Source: Rhodospirillales bacterium | Lineage (GTDB): Bacteria; Pseudomonadota; Alphaproteobacteria; Rhodospirillales; Shumkoniaceae | Assembly: GCA_014859895.1 (NCBI GenBank) | Contig: JACZKS010000052.1 | Coordinates: 1-53,712, forward strand | Length of the DNA: 53,712 nt | Direction of reading: 5' to 3' | In this document: positions 1-8,030 of the stretch, in pieces | How positions within the stretch are numbered: the stretch's first letter is position 1 | Layout of the letters: each line of letters starts with the position of its first letter | Notes under the pieces: model-generated | Told to the model about the DNA's origin: nothing | The model's database searches: none | The model's input: only the letters and a program-made list of their open reading frames with translations | Program-made: the position numbers and the translations under genes

Positions 1-629
1 CCATCGGCCGTCCGCTCGACGATGGGGATGAACTGCATGTACTCGACGCCGATGCTTTTGAGGAAGCGGTAAACCTCGCGCGGCTTCCTGGCGTTCTGCC
101 GGTGCACGACGGTCAGCGCGTTGAAATCCACCTGGTGGCCCTGCAACAGCGCCACCGCTTCCATCACCTTGTCGAAGGTGGGCCGCTCCGCCCGATCGAC
201 GCGGTATCGGTCGTGCAATTCGCGCGGGCCGTCGATGCTGAGACCGACAAGGAAACCGTGCTCCTTGAAGAAGATCGCCCATTCGTCGTCGAGCAGGGTC
301 CCGTTGGTCTGCAGGGCGTTGCGGACGGGCATTCCGGACGGCGCGTACTTGCCCTCCAGTTCAACCACATGACGGAAAAAACCGACGCCCAGCAGCGTCG
401 GCTCGCCGCCCTGCCAGTTGAACCAGATCTCCGGCGCCCCGGTCTTGGCCTGCGAGGCGATGTAGTCGCGCACGTAAGTCTCGAGCACCGCATCGGGCAT
501 GCGGAACTTCTTGGCTTCCGGGTACAGGCGCTCCTTTTCAAGGTAATAGCAGTAGGTACAGTCCAGGTTACAGCGCGGGCCGTTCGGCTTCACCATCACG
601 TGAAAGGGCTGGGCCTCCATCGGCGGCAT
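1..629 (-). CDS. Anaerobic sulfatase-maturating enzyme (radical SAM), 3' end outside window
   Basis: Only the first 209 residues are present; the gene runs off the left edge. Near residue 19 the protein has Cys-Asn-Leu-Asp-Cys-Thr-Tyr-Cys, the CxxxCxxC motif that binds the radical-SAM 4Fe-4S cluster. It is followed by a WQGGEPTL segment typical of anSME (AslB/ChuR family). Members oxidise the active-site Cys or Ser of type I sulfatases to formylglycine in the cytoplasm without oxygen. The gene starts 16 nt after the stop of a Cys-type sulfatase and is the last visible gene of the operon tctC1-tctB1-tctA1-sulfatase-anSME, so that sulfatase is the obvious client; the second sulfatase at 14444-15982 may be another. 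The ATG at 627-629 was chosen; a second in-frame ATG lies at 618-620. The C-terminal SPASM cluster region cannot be checked. Confidence 0.93.
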   Translation of the reverse strand, partial: MPPMEAQPFHVMVKPNGPRCNLDCTYCYYLEKERLYPEAKKFRMPDAVLETYVRDYIASQAKTGAPEIWFNWQGGEPTLLGVGFFRHVVELEGKYAPSGMPVRNALQTNGTLLDDEWAIFFKEHGFLVGLSIDGPRELHDRYRVDRAERPTFDKVMEAVALLQGHQVDFNALTVVHRQNARKPREVYRFLKSIGVEYMQFIPIVERTAD

Positions 630-645
630 GGCTGCTCTCTTCCCG

Positions 646-2091
646 TCACGTTCCCATGATGGGCGCTTCGCCGGGCGCCGGTGTGTGCGGGAACTCGCCG
701 CGCCTGAAGATGGCATCGGTTCCGCCGTGGTGCTCGATCATCGCCGCTTGGTCCTGAAAGGCCCGCTCCGAAACCGCCTCCGGGTCGCAGATGGCGCGCA
801 ATTTTCGTTCCAACATGCGGCGGACGTCCGCGAACCCGGGAGCCTGGCCGAGGTCGTTCTGTTCCAACGGATCGGCCTCAAGGTCGAACAACTGCGCCGG
901 ATAGCCGACGAAATAGACGAGTTTCCACTTCCGGTAGCGTATCATGAAGATCCCGGTGATGGCGGCTACCGCGTGATATTCCGAAAGAACGGCTCGATCG
1001 GTGTGGTCGCCCCCGGCAATGCCGAACAGGGACCGGCCCGGCAGGTCGGCACGTTCCTCCTCGGTCAGGTGTTCGCCGACCGCCTCGATGATGGTCTGCG
1101 GAAGATCGAGGAGCGTCACCGGCGTGCCGACGACGCCGCCTCGCGGCATTCCCGGACCGGCGAGGATCATGGGCACGCCGGCGCTGTCCTCATACATGTT
1201 GGACTTGCCCCAGAATCCTCGGTTCCCGAGATTGTCACCGTGGTCGGAAGTATAGATGACCAGCGTATCGTCCGCTTGGCCGCTGTCGCGCAGGGCATCG
1301 AGGACACGGCCGATGTCCTCGTCGACGGCACTCACCATTCCGTAATAGGCGGCAATCGCGCGGCGGCGATGGTCGTCGTCGACGAAGTAGTCGTCATAGT
1401 TCTGGATCCGGCGGATCTCCTTCATGACCGGATGATCAGGCACCGATCCGAATGGCCGAGGAAGGTCGGCCTTCAGGTAGTGCTGCATGAAGCGTTCGGG
1501 CGCGATGAGCGGGAAGTGCGGTCGCACGAACGAAACGAACAGCACCCACGGCTTTTCGGTACCGGGACCGGTCGTCCGAATCCATTCGCAGGCCCTATCA
1601 GTGATCTGCGTATCATAGACGGTGTAGGAGGATTCCCCACCCTGCACCTTTTCCGCCAGCAGCCGGATGCCCGGACGTTGAGGCGGCGGATTGCGGACCA
1701 TGCCGTGAAGATCGCCGATGCCGTCCAGGACGTGCATGGGCAGGATTTCCTCGTCGAAACCGTTGGGGTCATCGGACGAGCGCAGGTGCAGCTTACCGAC
1801 CGAGACGACCCGATGGCCGAGGTCGATCAAACGATGGCCCCAGCCACGGATCTGGCCGTGGTAGGGCGTCCCGTTGCACCACGAGCCGATCTCGTGGACA
1901 TGGCGCCCCGTCTGCAGCGCGCCGCGCGCCGGCACGCAGATCGGACAGGGCGTGTAGGCGCTGGTGAAACGAGTGCCGGCGGCCGCCAAGCCATCTAGAT
2001 TGGGCGTGCGGATCACCGGATTGCCATAGCAGCCAAGAACCCGGGAACTGTGCTCGTCCGCCATCAGGAACAAGACGTTCGTCTTCTTCAT
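646..2091 (-). CDS. Type I sulfatase, Cys-type, cytoplasmic
   Basis: 481 residues of the alkaline phosphatase/sulfatase superfamily. The N-terminus has a metal-binding Asp-Glu (MADEH). The signature around residue 50 reads C-P-I-C-V-P-A-R-G, so the second Cys (C-V-P-A-R) is the residue to be turned into formylglycine. A later TSDHGDNLGNRGFWGK segment gives the second metal-binding Asp-His and the catalytic Lys. There is no signal peptide, so hydrolysis should be cytoplasmic. The ATG overlaps the tctA1 stop (ATGA) and has a GGAGGAG ribosome site. An upstream in-frame extension to 2823 lies wholly inside tctA1 and was rejected. The maturase follows directly. Family knowledge gives a sulfate-ester hydrolase (some relatives cleave phosphonate esters); the exact substrate is unknown, but the linked TTT importer suggests a small anionic organosulfate. 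Confidence 0.9.
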   Translation of the reverse strand: MKKTNVLFLMADEHSSRVLGCYGNPVIRTPNLDGLAAAGTRFTSAYTPCPICVPARGALQTGRHVHEIGSWCNGTPYHGQIRGWGHRLIDLGHRVVSVGKLHLRSSDDPNGFDEEILPMHVLDGIGDLHGMVRNPPPQRPGIRLLAEKVQGGESSYTVYDTQITDRACEWIRTTGPGTEKPWVLFVSFVRPHFPLIAPERFMQHYLKADLPRPFGSVPDHPVMKEIRRIQNYDDYFVDDDHRRRAIAAYYGMVSAVDEDIGRVLDALRDSGQADDTLVIYTSDHGDNLGNRGFWGKSNMYEDSAGVPMILAGPGMPRGGVVGTPVTLLDLPQTIIEAVGEHLTEEERADLPGRSLFGIAGGDHTDRAVLSEYHAVAAITGIFMIRYRKWKLVYFVGYPAQLFDLEADPLEQNDLGQAPGFADVRRMLERKLRAICDPEAVSERAFQDQAAMIEHHGGTDAIFRRGEFPHTPAPGEAPIMGT

Positions 2092-3602
2092 GGGCTCCTC
2101 CGTTGTTTCACTTGGGCATGGTTCCGCAGGCGCCTTCGCCACGGGTCGATGAGGGGATAAGCCAGCATCGCCAACGACACCACCAGGAAGGTCAGGGCGA
2201 TCGGGCGGGTGAACAGTTCGTCGAGGGAGCCGCCGGACGACATCAAGGCCGACCGAAGCTGGCCCTCGAGAATCCGGGACAGCACGAAACCGATGACGAA
2301 CGGGCCGAGCGGAATGTTGGCTCGCTCCAGGGCAAATCCGACGACGCCGAAACCGATCACCACCCACACGTCGAACATTCGGTTGCTCAGCGCAAAAGCC
2401 CCGATGACGCAGAAGAAGAAGATCGCCGGCAGCAGGTAGGCGCGGTGCACGTTGATCAGACGCCCCACCCAGCGGACCGACAGCGTCATGATCAGGAACA
2501 TGGCTACGTTGCCGATCAGGTAGGCCGCTATCATCGCCCAAACCAGGGCCTTGTTGGTCTGGAACAGCAGCGGGCCGGGCTGGATGTTGTGGAGGATCAG
2601 GGCGCCAAGCAGGAACGCATCCATCGGGCTGCCCGGAATGCCCATGGTCACCAGCGGGATCAGCGCACCCCCGACATTGGCGTTGTTGGCCGTCTCGGAG
2701 GCGACGATTCCCTCCTCCGATCCGGTGCCGAATTCCTCCGGGTGCTTGGATACGCTGCGGGCGACCCCGTAGGCGACCATCGACGAGATGCTGGCACCGA
2801 CGCCGGGCAGGATGCCGATCCACGTCCCGATGACCGACGACCGCAGCATATTCATTCCGTGCCGGCGAAGATCGGCAAGCCGCATCCAGACCGGCGCCGA
2901 GCCGAGGGTCAGCGGTATCGCTCGTTTCTCGATCTCGAGCGCATCCTTGATGATCTGGCTCATGACGAACACGCCGAGTAGAACCGGCAACAGATCGAAG
3001 CCGTTATCGAGGGCATGGAAGCCAAGGGTCAGGCGCAGTTGGCCATCCGATTCGTTAAGGCCGGGCATCGCCACCGCGACACCCAGGATGCCGGCAAGCA
3101 GACCCTTGATCATCGACCCCTGGCTGATGGCCGCGATCAAGACCAGGGCCATGACGACCAGGGCGAAATACTCCCACGGTCCGAAAGTCGTCGCCCATCG
3201 CGAAAGCGGGGGCGAAAGCACGACCAGGAAGATGCCGGCGATCAACCCGCCGACCAGGGACGAGCCAATGCCGAGGCCCAGCGCCCGGCCCGGCTTTCCA
3301 TCGCGGGCCATCGGATAGCCGTCGAAGGTGGTCATGATTGACGACGGCGTCCCCGGCATCCGCAGGAGCGTCGCGCTGATCAGGCCGCCGCTGACCGACC
3401 CCACATAGATGCCGATCATCAGGACGAGCGCGAAAGTGCTGTCCATATAGAACGTAAGCGGCATCACCAGCACGATGAGCATTCCACCCGACAGGCCCGG
3501 GATGGCACCGACGAAGATGCCCGCCGTCACGCCCAGCAGCAGCCAGAACAGCGGCACCGGCGTCAGGACGAAAACGAGCGCATCAAGCAGGTCGAGGGTC
3601 AT
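2088..3602 (-). CDS. tctA: Tripartite tricarboxylate transporter large membrane subunit TctA (set 1)
   Basis: 504 residues, the usual TctA length, almost entirely hydrophobic with about ten to twelve membrane segments. It carries the family motifs GAIPGLSGG near the N-terminus and PGTPSSIMTTFDGYPMARDG around residue 100, plus the repeat-like ASETANNANVGGALIP and MGIPGSP segments in the second half. It forms the permease of a TTT system with TctB, fed by the periplasmic protein TctC. It lies 27 nt after tctB1 and overlaps the sulfatase start by 4 nt, which implies translational coupling. The sulfatase and maturase downstream suggest a sulfated organic acid as cargo; that is inference. Confidence 0.95.
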   Translation of the reverse strand: MTLDLLDALVFVLTPVPLFWLLLGVTAGIFVGAIPGLSGGMLIVLVMPLTFYMDSTFALVLMIGIYVGSVSGGLISATLLRMPGTPSSIMTTFDGYPMARDGKPGRALGLGIGSSLVGGLIAGIFLVVLSPPLSRWATTFGPWEYFALVVMALVLIAAISQGSMIKGLLAGILGVAVAMPGLNESDGQLRLTLGFHALDNGFDLLPVLLGVFVMSQIIKDALEIEKRAIPLTLGSAPVWMRLADLRRHGMNMLRSSVIGTWIGILPGVGASISSMVAYGVARSVSKHPEEFGTGSEEGIVASETANNANVGGALIPLVTMGIPGSPMDAFLLGALILHNIQPGPLLFQTNKALVWAMIAAYLIGNVAMFLIMTLSVRWVGRLINVHRAYLLPAIFFFCVIGAFALSNRMFDVWVVIGFGVVGFALERANIPLGPFVIGFVLSRILEGQLRSALMSSGGSLDELFTRPIALTFLVVSLAMLAYPLIDPWRRRLRNHAQVKQRRSP

Positions 3603-3629
3603 TGCGGTATAAGCGTCCGATCGCCGCGG

Positions 3630-4106
3630 CTAGAAGGGCAGGTCGATGTAGAACACGTCGCGGAGCAGGTAGGTGCAACCGCCTCCCAACGCGACGGCAA
3701 TCGCGGCGCTGTAGGCCATGATCCGGCGATCGAACCCTCCCAGGGCGGCTCCGCTGAGGAACACGAAGATCATCGTGGCCCAGGGAAATCCGAGCACCTT
3801 CAGATCCATCGCGCCGACATACAGCACGGCGAGCAGCACGACGCCGATCGCCAAATCGGGACGGGGTCGATACGGTATCGTCGGGGGCCGAACGCCCAGG
3901 CGGAGCCCCATTGCGGCGCGAATCAACACCACCGTCGCCAGCGCCGAAATCAGGATCGCCGCGGCGCGCGGAAACGCGGCCGAACCCAAGGGATCGAAGA
4001 ACGGCGGCGCAATCCTTCGCGATTCCCACCACACCAACCCCGCCAATGCCAACAACGTCACCGCCACGACGATATCGACGCGCGGCGTCCGTGAAGGTTG
4101 AAGCAT
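3630..4106 (-). CDS. tctB: Tripartite tricarboxylate transporter small membrane subunit TctB (set 1)
   Basis: 158 residues with four predicted membrane helices separated by short polar loops, the normal form of TctB. An N-terminal helix (VAVTLLALAGLVWW) is followed by an FFDPLGSAAFPR segment; this pattern, in which a Pro-rich loop follows helix 1, is common in the family. The ATG at 4104-4106 has a clear GGGAGGG ribosome site. Longer readings of the same frame lie inside tctC1 and are not real. It stands between tctC1 (83-nt gap containing a hairpin) and tctA1 (27-nt gap). TctB sequences diverge strongly, so the assignment rests on hydrophobicity and gene order as much as on motifs. Confidence 0.9.
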   Translation of the reverse strand: MLQPSRTPRVDIVVAVTLLALAGLVWWESRRIAPPFFDPLGSAAFPRAAAILISALATVVLIRAAMGLRLGVRPPTIPYRPRPDLAIGVVLLAVLYVGAMDLKVLGFPWATMIFVFLSGAALGGFDRRIMAYSAAIAVALGGGCTYLLRDVFYIDLPF

Positions 4107-4149
4107 GATCCCTCCCGTCCTCTGCCGGATCTCGACGATGGCAAGCGGT

Positions 4150-4176
4150 GGGGCGGCCCCGTCCGGCGACCGCCCC
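4150..4176 (-). promoter_or_regulatory. Hairpin between tctC1 and tctB1
   Basis: Seven-base perfect arms (GGGGCGG at 4150-4156, CCGCCCC at 4170-4176) enclose a 13-nt loop in the 83-nt gap after the tctC1 stop. No T-run follows on the minus strand, so this looks like an mRNA-stabilising or partial-termination hairpin that would favour the binding protein over the membrane subunits. Confidence 0.5.
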
Positions 4177-4189
4177 TGGCAAGACCTGT

Positions 4190-5161
4190 TTATTGGGGCA
4201 GGGCCCGGGCCTTGGCCACCAACGGCACCACCTCGGCGCGGGTTCGGTCGAGTTCTTCGGTCAGCGTCACCGGATCGATGAAGTTCGAATTGATGCCGAA
4301 TCCTTCCAGCCGCTCCTTGACGTCGGGCTTGGACATCGCCGTCTTGAACGCCTCGACCAAATAGGCGATGCGATCCGGCGGAACGTCCTTGGGTGCCAGC
4401 CAGATTCGCGAATCGGTGGCCTGAACGTCGACCCCCATTTCCACGGCGGTCGGAACGTCCGGAACCAGGGGTGCCCGCTCCTTGGAAAATACGTTGATCG
4501 GCTTCAGCCCGGAGGGTTCGTATTTCAGGAACTCCTGGACCGAGAACAGGGCGACGTCGGTATGGCCGCCCAGCACCGAGGCAAGGCGCTTGGCCCCGCC
4601 GCCGACCTGGACCATCCGCATCTCGACGCCGGCCTTGCTGGCCACCGTCAGCGGAATGAAATGAACGGGCAGCCCGATGTTGACCGCCACCTTGACGCTG
4701 TTGGCTTGGGCCTTCGACATCTCGATCATTTTCTTGAAGGAATCGATCGGGCCATCGGCCTTGACGGCAAGCCCCATGACCGCGAACCCCGTCGAGCCGA
4801 TGATCGTGAAGGCGGAGTGGTCGAAGTCGGTGACCCCCATCGCCGCCGAAGTCACAAGGCCGTTGTGCCACAGACCGATCGTGTAACCGTCGGGAGGGGC
4901 GTCCTTGATGGCGCGGGTGCCGATGGTGCCGCCGGCTCCGTCCATGTTCACGACCACCATGCGCTGCGGCAGGATCTTATGTTCCTCAAACGCCCGCTCG
5001 AAGATCCGGGCGATGCCGTCCATGGCGCCTCCGGCTCCGGTGGGTACGATGATCCTGATGGGTTTCTCGGGATATGCCGCCGCGGCCCCCGACGGGGCCA
5101 CGAACGCCATCGCCGCCGCGGCGGACATCGCCGCAAGAATCGTCTTGCCGAATGACATCAT
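4190..5161 (-). CDS. tctC: TctC/Bug-family periplasmic solute-binding protein (set 1)
   Basis: 323 residues. An Ala-rich Sec signal peptide ends around residue 28, before YPEKPIRIIVPTGAGGAMD, the classic Bug/TctC opening; PTGAGG contributes to binding the carboxylate. The protein ends conventionally at about 320 residues. As first gene of the minus operon it delivers substrate to TctA1/TctB1. The tandem ATG (5156-5161) follows a GAGGGAG ribosome site; the outer ATG was taken. Divergent to it is a LysR gene, 158 bp away, a common regulator arrangement. Substrate is not readable from sequence; the co-transcribed sulfatase argues for a sulfated carboxylate or similar anion. Confidence 0.93.
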   Translation of the reverse strand: MMSFGKTILAAMSAAAAMAFVAPSGAAAAYPEKPIRIIVPTGAGGAMDGIARIFERAFEEHKILPQRMVVVNMDGAGGTIGTRAIKDAPPDGYTIGLWHNGLVTSAAMGVTDFDHSAFTIIGSTGFAVMGLAVKADGPIDSFKKMIEMSKAQANSVKVAVNIGLPVHFIPLTVASKAGVEMRMVQVGGGAKRLASVLGGHTDVALFSVQEFLKYEPSGLKPINVFSKERAPLVPDVPTAVEMGVDVQATDSRIWLAPKDVPPDRIAYLVEAFKTAMSKPDVKERLEGFGINSNFIDPVTLTEELDRTRAEVVPLVAKARALPQ

Positions 5162-5319
5162 GAGTTCTCCCTCTTCGTGAGCCTCTGTCTGACGAGGGAA
5201 TCGCCGCCCTGGTTCGTCGCGGGCCTTTTTTGATCGATTCCAAAGTAGATATTGACAACGCCGATCCCTTCCAACAACTCTCTTATTTTCACCTATCCAT
5301 GAGCGTTGGGAATGGATCG

Positions 5320-6225
5320 ATGAACCCTCGCGATCTGGACCACTTCCTCGCAGTCGTCGAACATGGGAGCATCGGCCAGGCCGCCGAGGCCATCGGCATC
5401 ACGCAGTCCGGACTGACGAAAAGCATCCAGCGCCTTGAGCAGGAGATCGGGGCCGCCGTTTTCCAGCGCCTGCCCCGTGGCACCCGGCCGACCGAGTTGG
5501 GCCGGCATCTGGTTCAGCACGCGCGCCTGGTCTCCGCCGACCTGCGCAACGCCCGCAGCGAATTGCAATCCCTGAGCGAGGGATTGAGCGGAACCCTGAC
5601 CGTCGGCGCGGGACCGTCCTGGCTGCGCCGGTTGCTGCCGACGGCCATCGCCCGCTTCGTCGAGAAGCGGCCCGCCGTGCACATCCGCGTCGAGGGCGGA
5701 TTCAACGCCAGCCTCAAGGAATCGCTCAAACAGGGTGAGCTCGATTTCGTCATCGCGGCCTGCGACGAGATGGAAGCCGATCCGGACATCACCGTGCATC
5801 CCTTGACGTTCGACGAGATCGGGGTCATCGCCAGGGCCGAGCATCCGCTGCTGTCGATTGCGCACCCCACGTTGGAGGATCTTGACGCCTACGGCTGGAT
5901 CCTGCCGACCAAGGACATGCTGCAACGCCAACGGCTGGAAGCCCTTTACCACCTGAGCGGCAAGGCCCCGCCCCGCCCGGTGATCGAGTCCAACTCGATC
6001 TCGTTCATCCTGGCCATGATGCGGAGCTCGAACTTCGTCAGTTTCGCCACCAATTCGATCATCGACGCCGACCAGGTGAGCGGGATCGCCATGATCAACC
6101 TGCCCGAACCTAGGTGGCGGCGCGAGGCGGGCCTCATGTGCCGGAGAGATGCGGCGCTGTCACAATGCGCCCAAGCGCTTGTACGCGAAATTGAAGCCGT
6201 CTGCCGCGAGCTCGGCGCCAACTAG
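5320..6225 (+). CDS. LysR-family transcriptional regulator
   Basis: 301 residues from the chosen start MNPRDLDHFLAVVEHGS. The winged helix-turn-helix occupies about residues 1-60 (SIGQAAEAIGITQSGLTKSIQRLEQEIGAAVFQR), and a periplasmic-binding-like effector domain follows from about residue 90. In-frame ATGs at 5299 and 5230 would add 7 or 30 residues that do not fit the family; 5320 gives standard LysR length. It is divergent from tctC1 with a 158-bp shared intergenic region (5162-5319), so by the usual LysR pattern it probably controls the tct1-sulfatase-anSME operon and itself. A TTGACA lies at 5252-5257 upstream, but no good -10 could be paired with it. Confidence 0.92.
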   Translation: MNPRDLDHFLAVVEHGSIGQAAEAIGITQSGLTKSIQRLEQEIGAAVFQRLPRGTRPTELGRHLVQHARLVSADLRNARSELQSLSEGLSGTLTVGAGPSWLRRLLPTAIARFVEKRPAVHIRVEGGFNASLKESLKQGELDFVIAACDEMEADPDITVHPLTFDEIGVIARAEHPLLSIAHPTLEDLDAYGWILPTKDMLQRQRLEALYHLSGKAPPRPVIESNSISFILAMMRSSNFVSFATNSIIDADQVSGIAMINLPEPRWRREAGLMCRRDAALSQCAQALVREIEAVCRELGAN

Positions 6226-6258
6226 TCCCTGCCCACGCTGAGCCAAGAAGCTCCTCCG

Positions 6259-6287
6259 TTGACAAATATGTTATAGCATATCACAAT
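6259..6287 (+). promoter_or_regulatory. Promoter with 16-bp operator upstream of gntR (TRAP operon)
   Basis: A consensus -35 TTGACA (6259-6264) is followed after 17 bp by CACAAT (6282-6287). The spacer (6266-6281) contains ATATGTTATAGCATAT, a palindrome matching its reverse complement at 14 of 16 positions. A palindrome placed between -35 and -10 in front of a GntR gene suggests autorepression of the gntR-MBL-dctPQM operon. Confidence 0.65.
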
Positions 6288-6395
6288 CGACTTGTCTGAT
6301 GAGTAGGCAACCTGGTGGGTGGCCGACCCGGAAGATGCTTCCCGGCACGGGTAAGCGCGCCCCGCATAAGATGGGAAAACCAAAGGGGAGACGGC

Positions 6396-7091
6396 GTGGG
6401 ACCGGTCAAGAAGGTCAGACTCTCCGAAAGCATGGTGGACGCCATCAAGCAGATGATCGTCGACGACGGTTTTGCGCCGGGCGACAAGTTCTATTCGGAG
6501 AACGAACTCACCGCCAAGCTTGGAGTCAGCCGCTCCTCGGTGCGCGAGGCCGTGCGCATCCTCGAAGTCGTCGGCCAGCTTTCGGTCAAGCACGGCAAGG
6601 GCATCTTCATCGTCAACACCGATGCCCATCCCTTCGAGGGCTTTGTCGACTGGCTGAAGAACAACGACCAATCGTTGCAGGAGCATTTCGAGGTCCGCCT
6701 CATTGTCGAGCCCCAGACCGCGCGGCTCGCCGCCCTGGGCGCCAAGGCCGAGGATGTCGCCCTGCTCGAGAGGACGCACGCGGCATTCGTGCGCAACGCC
6801 AGGCTCGGGCTCACCGCCGAAACCATCCAGTGCGACCGCGAGTTTCACAAGCTCCTGGCCAGGGCCGCGCACAACAAGGTGCTGTTCGCCCTGACCCGGT
6901 CCATCACCACGGCGCTATTCGACGACTGGATCTCCAGCTTCCATACCCCCGGGCGCATGGAAAAGACGGTCGGCGAGCACGGCCTCGTGCTGGCGGCGGT
7001 CAAGGCCGGCGATGCCGAGGCGGCCATGGAGCACATGGCCACGCACCTTAAGAACGCCATTCGGGACATTAGGAAATCTTCCACCCATTGA
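6396..7091 (+). CDS. GntR-family regulator, FadR/FCD subfamily (TRAP operon)
   Basis: 231 residues. The N-terminal winged helix (about residues 5-70) contains MIVDDGFAPGDKFYSENELTAKLGVSRSSVREAVRILE, the standard GntR helix-turn-helix. The rest is an all-helical FCD ligand-binding domain with the metal-ligand pattern Asp-x3-His (CDREFHKLLA) and later His residues (GEHG, ATHLKNA). A GTG start at 6396 was chosen because AAAGGGGAG precedes it by 6 nt; an in-frame ATG further upstream (6315) would add an implausible Arg/Pro-rich tail. It is first in the operon with the MBL protein and TRAP genes, with a palindromic operator in its own promoter, so it probably responds to the TRAP substrate or a product of it. 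Confidence 0.92.
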   Translation: MGPVKKVRLSESMVDAIKQMIVDDGFAPGDKFYSENELTAKLGVSRSSVREAVRILEVVGQLSVKHGKGIFIVNTDAHPFEGFVDWLKNNDQSLQEHFEVRLIVEPQTARLAALGAKAEDVALLERTHAAFVRNARLGLTAETIQCDREFHKLLARAAHNKVLFALTRSITTALFDDWISSFHTPGRMEKTVGEHGLVLAAVKAGDAEAAMEHMATHLKNAIRDIRKSSTH

Positions 7092-7118
7092 CGGCCGTCG
7101 AGACCCCGCGGAGCCCCC

Positions 7119-7946
7119 ATGTTGCAGATCACCACCCTCGTCGAAAATTCCCAGGGAGAGCACAAGGGCCTCGTCCATGAGCACGGCCTCAGCTTCCATA
7201 TCGACGCCGGGGGCGACCGTCTGCTCTTCGATACCGGCCAGACCGACGCCCTGATCCGCAACGCCGCCCAACTGCGCATCGACCTGACCGGCGTGCGCTC
7301 GGTGGTGCTGAGCCACGGCCACTACGACCACTCCGGCGGGCTGCGCTTCCTGGCGGCCAGGACTTCGGGATTCTCGGTCGTCACCGGACCGGGATTTTTC
7401 AACGACAAGTACGGCGAACTGGGCGCGGCCCACGAGTTCCTGGGCAACGATTTCGACGCCCGATGGCTGGCAGAGAACGGCATCGCCCACGTCACGCTCG
7501 ACGAACCGGTGCGCGAAGTGGCGGCCGGCATCTATGCGCTCACGGATTTTCCCCGTCTCCACCCCGACGAGACGATCAATCCGCGCTTCAAGGTGCGCAT
7601 CGACGGCACCTTCGTCGAGGACACTTTCGCCGACGAAGTGATGCTGGCCGTCGACACGCCCCAGGGATTGGTCGTCGTGCTCGGCTGCTCGCATCCGGGT
7701 GTGAAAAACATGCTGGACGCAGCCGTTCAGCGCCTGGGCAAACCGATTTATGCAGTCGTCGGGGGTACGCACCTGGTCGAGGCCTCGCCCGAAAGCCTCT
7801 CGCTGACCATCGAATACCTGAGGCAGAAGGCGATTCGCGTGATCGGGGCGTCCCACTGCACCGGGCCCAAGGCCATGGACAGGCTGAAGGCCTTTGGCGA
7901 CAGGTACTACCACAACAGGACCGGAACCGCCCTCATCATCGACTAA
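7119..7946 (+). CDS. Metallo-beta-lactamase-fold hydrolase
   Basis: 275 residues, no signal peptide. The metal motif HGHYDH-SGG starts at His66 and is complete (H-x-H-x-D-H), with further ligands at LGCSHPG and ASHCTG. This arrangement matches the branch of the MBL superfamily annotated as 7,8-dihydropterin-6-yl-methyl-4-(beta-D-ribofuranosyl)aminobenzene-5'-phosphate synthase-like, whose bacterial members are mostly uncharacterised. It starts 27 nt after gntR and precedes the TRAP binding protein, so it probably hydrolyses an ester, lactone or similar bond in the imported compound. Some sulfatases also belong to this fold, but nothing here proves that. The ATG has a GGAG site. Confidence 0.85.
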   Translation: MLQITTLVENSQGEHKGLVHEHGLSFHIDAGGDRLLFDTGQTDALIRNAAQLRIDLTGVRSVVLSHGHYDHSGGLRFLAARTSGFSVVTGPGFFNDKYGELGAAHEFLGNDFDARWLAENGIAHVTLDEPVREVAAGIYALTDFPRLHPDETINPRFKVRIDGTFVEDTFADEVMLAVDTPQGLVVVLGCSHPGVKNMLDAAVQRLGKPIYAVVGGTHLVEASPESLSLTIEYLRQKAIRVIGASHCTGPKAMDRLKAFGDRYYHNRTGTALIID

Positions 7947-7963
7947 GGGCGGATAAACGACCT

Positions 7964-7989
7964 TGCCGCGGGAAACCCTGTCCCCGGCA
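7964..7989 (+). promoter_or_regulatory. Hairpin between the MBL gene and dctP
   Basis: TGCCG-C-GGGA (7964-7973) can pair with TCCCCGGCA (7981-7989) as nine base pairs with one bulge and a 7-nt loop. No T-run follows. It lies just before the TRAP binding-protein gene and could protect the downstream mRNA end. Confidence 0.4.
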
Positions 7990-8030
7990 GGAAGAAACGT
8001 AGAACAGGCACACACAAGGAGGAAATGAAG

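Noticed and set aside
628-1998. A long plus-strand open frame (456 codons) opposite the first sulfatase
   Set aside because: It is antisense to a gene with clear sulfatase motifs, has a composition typical of a shadow frame in GC-rich DNA, and shows no domain.
2103-2981. Plus-strand frame of 292 codons over tctA1
   Set aside because: Asp/His/Gln/Arg-rich translation is the mirror of a membrane-protein gene; no ribosome site or homology.
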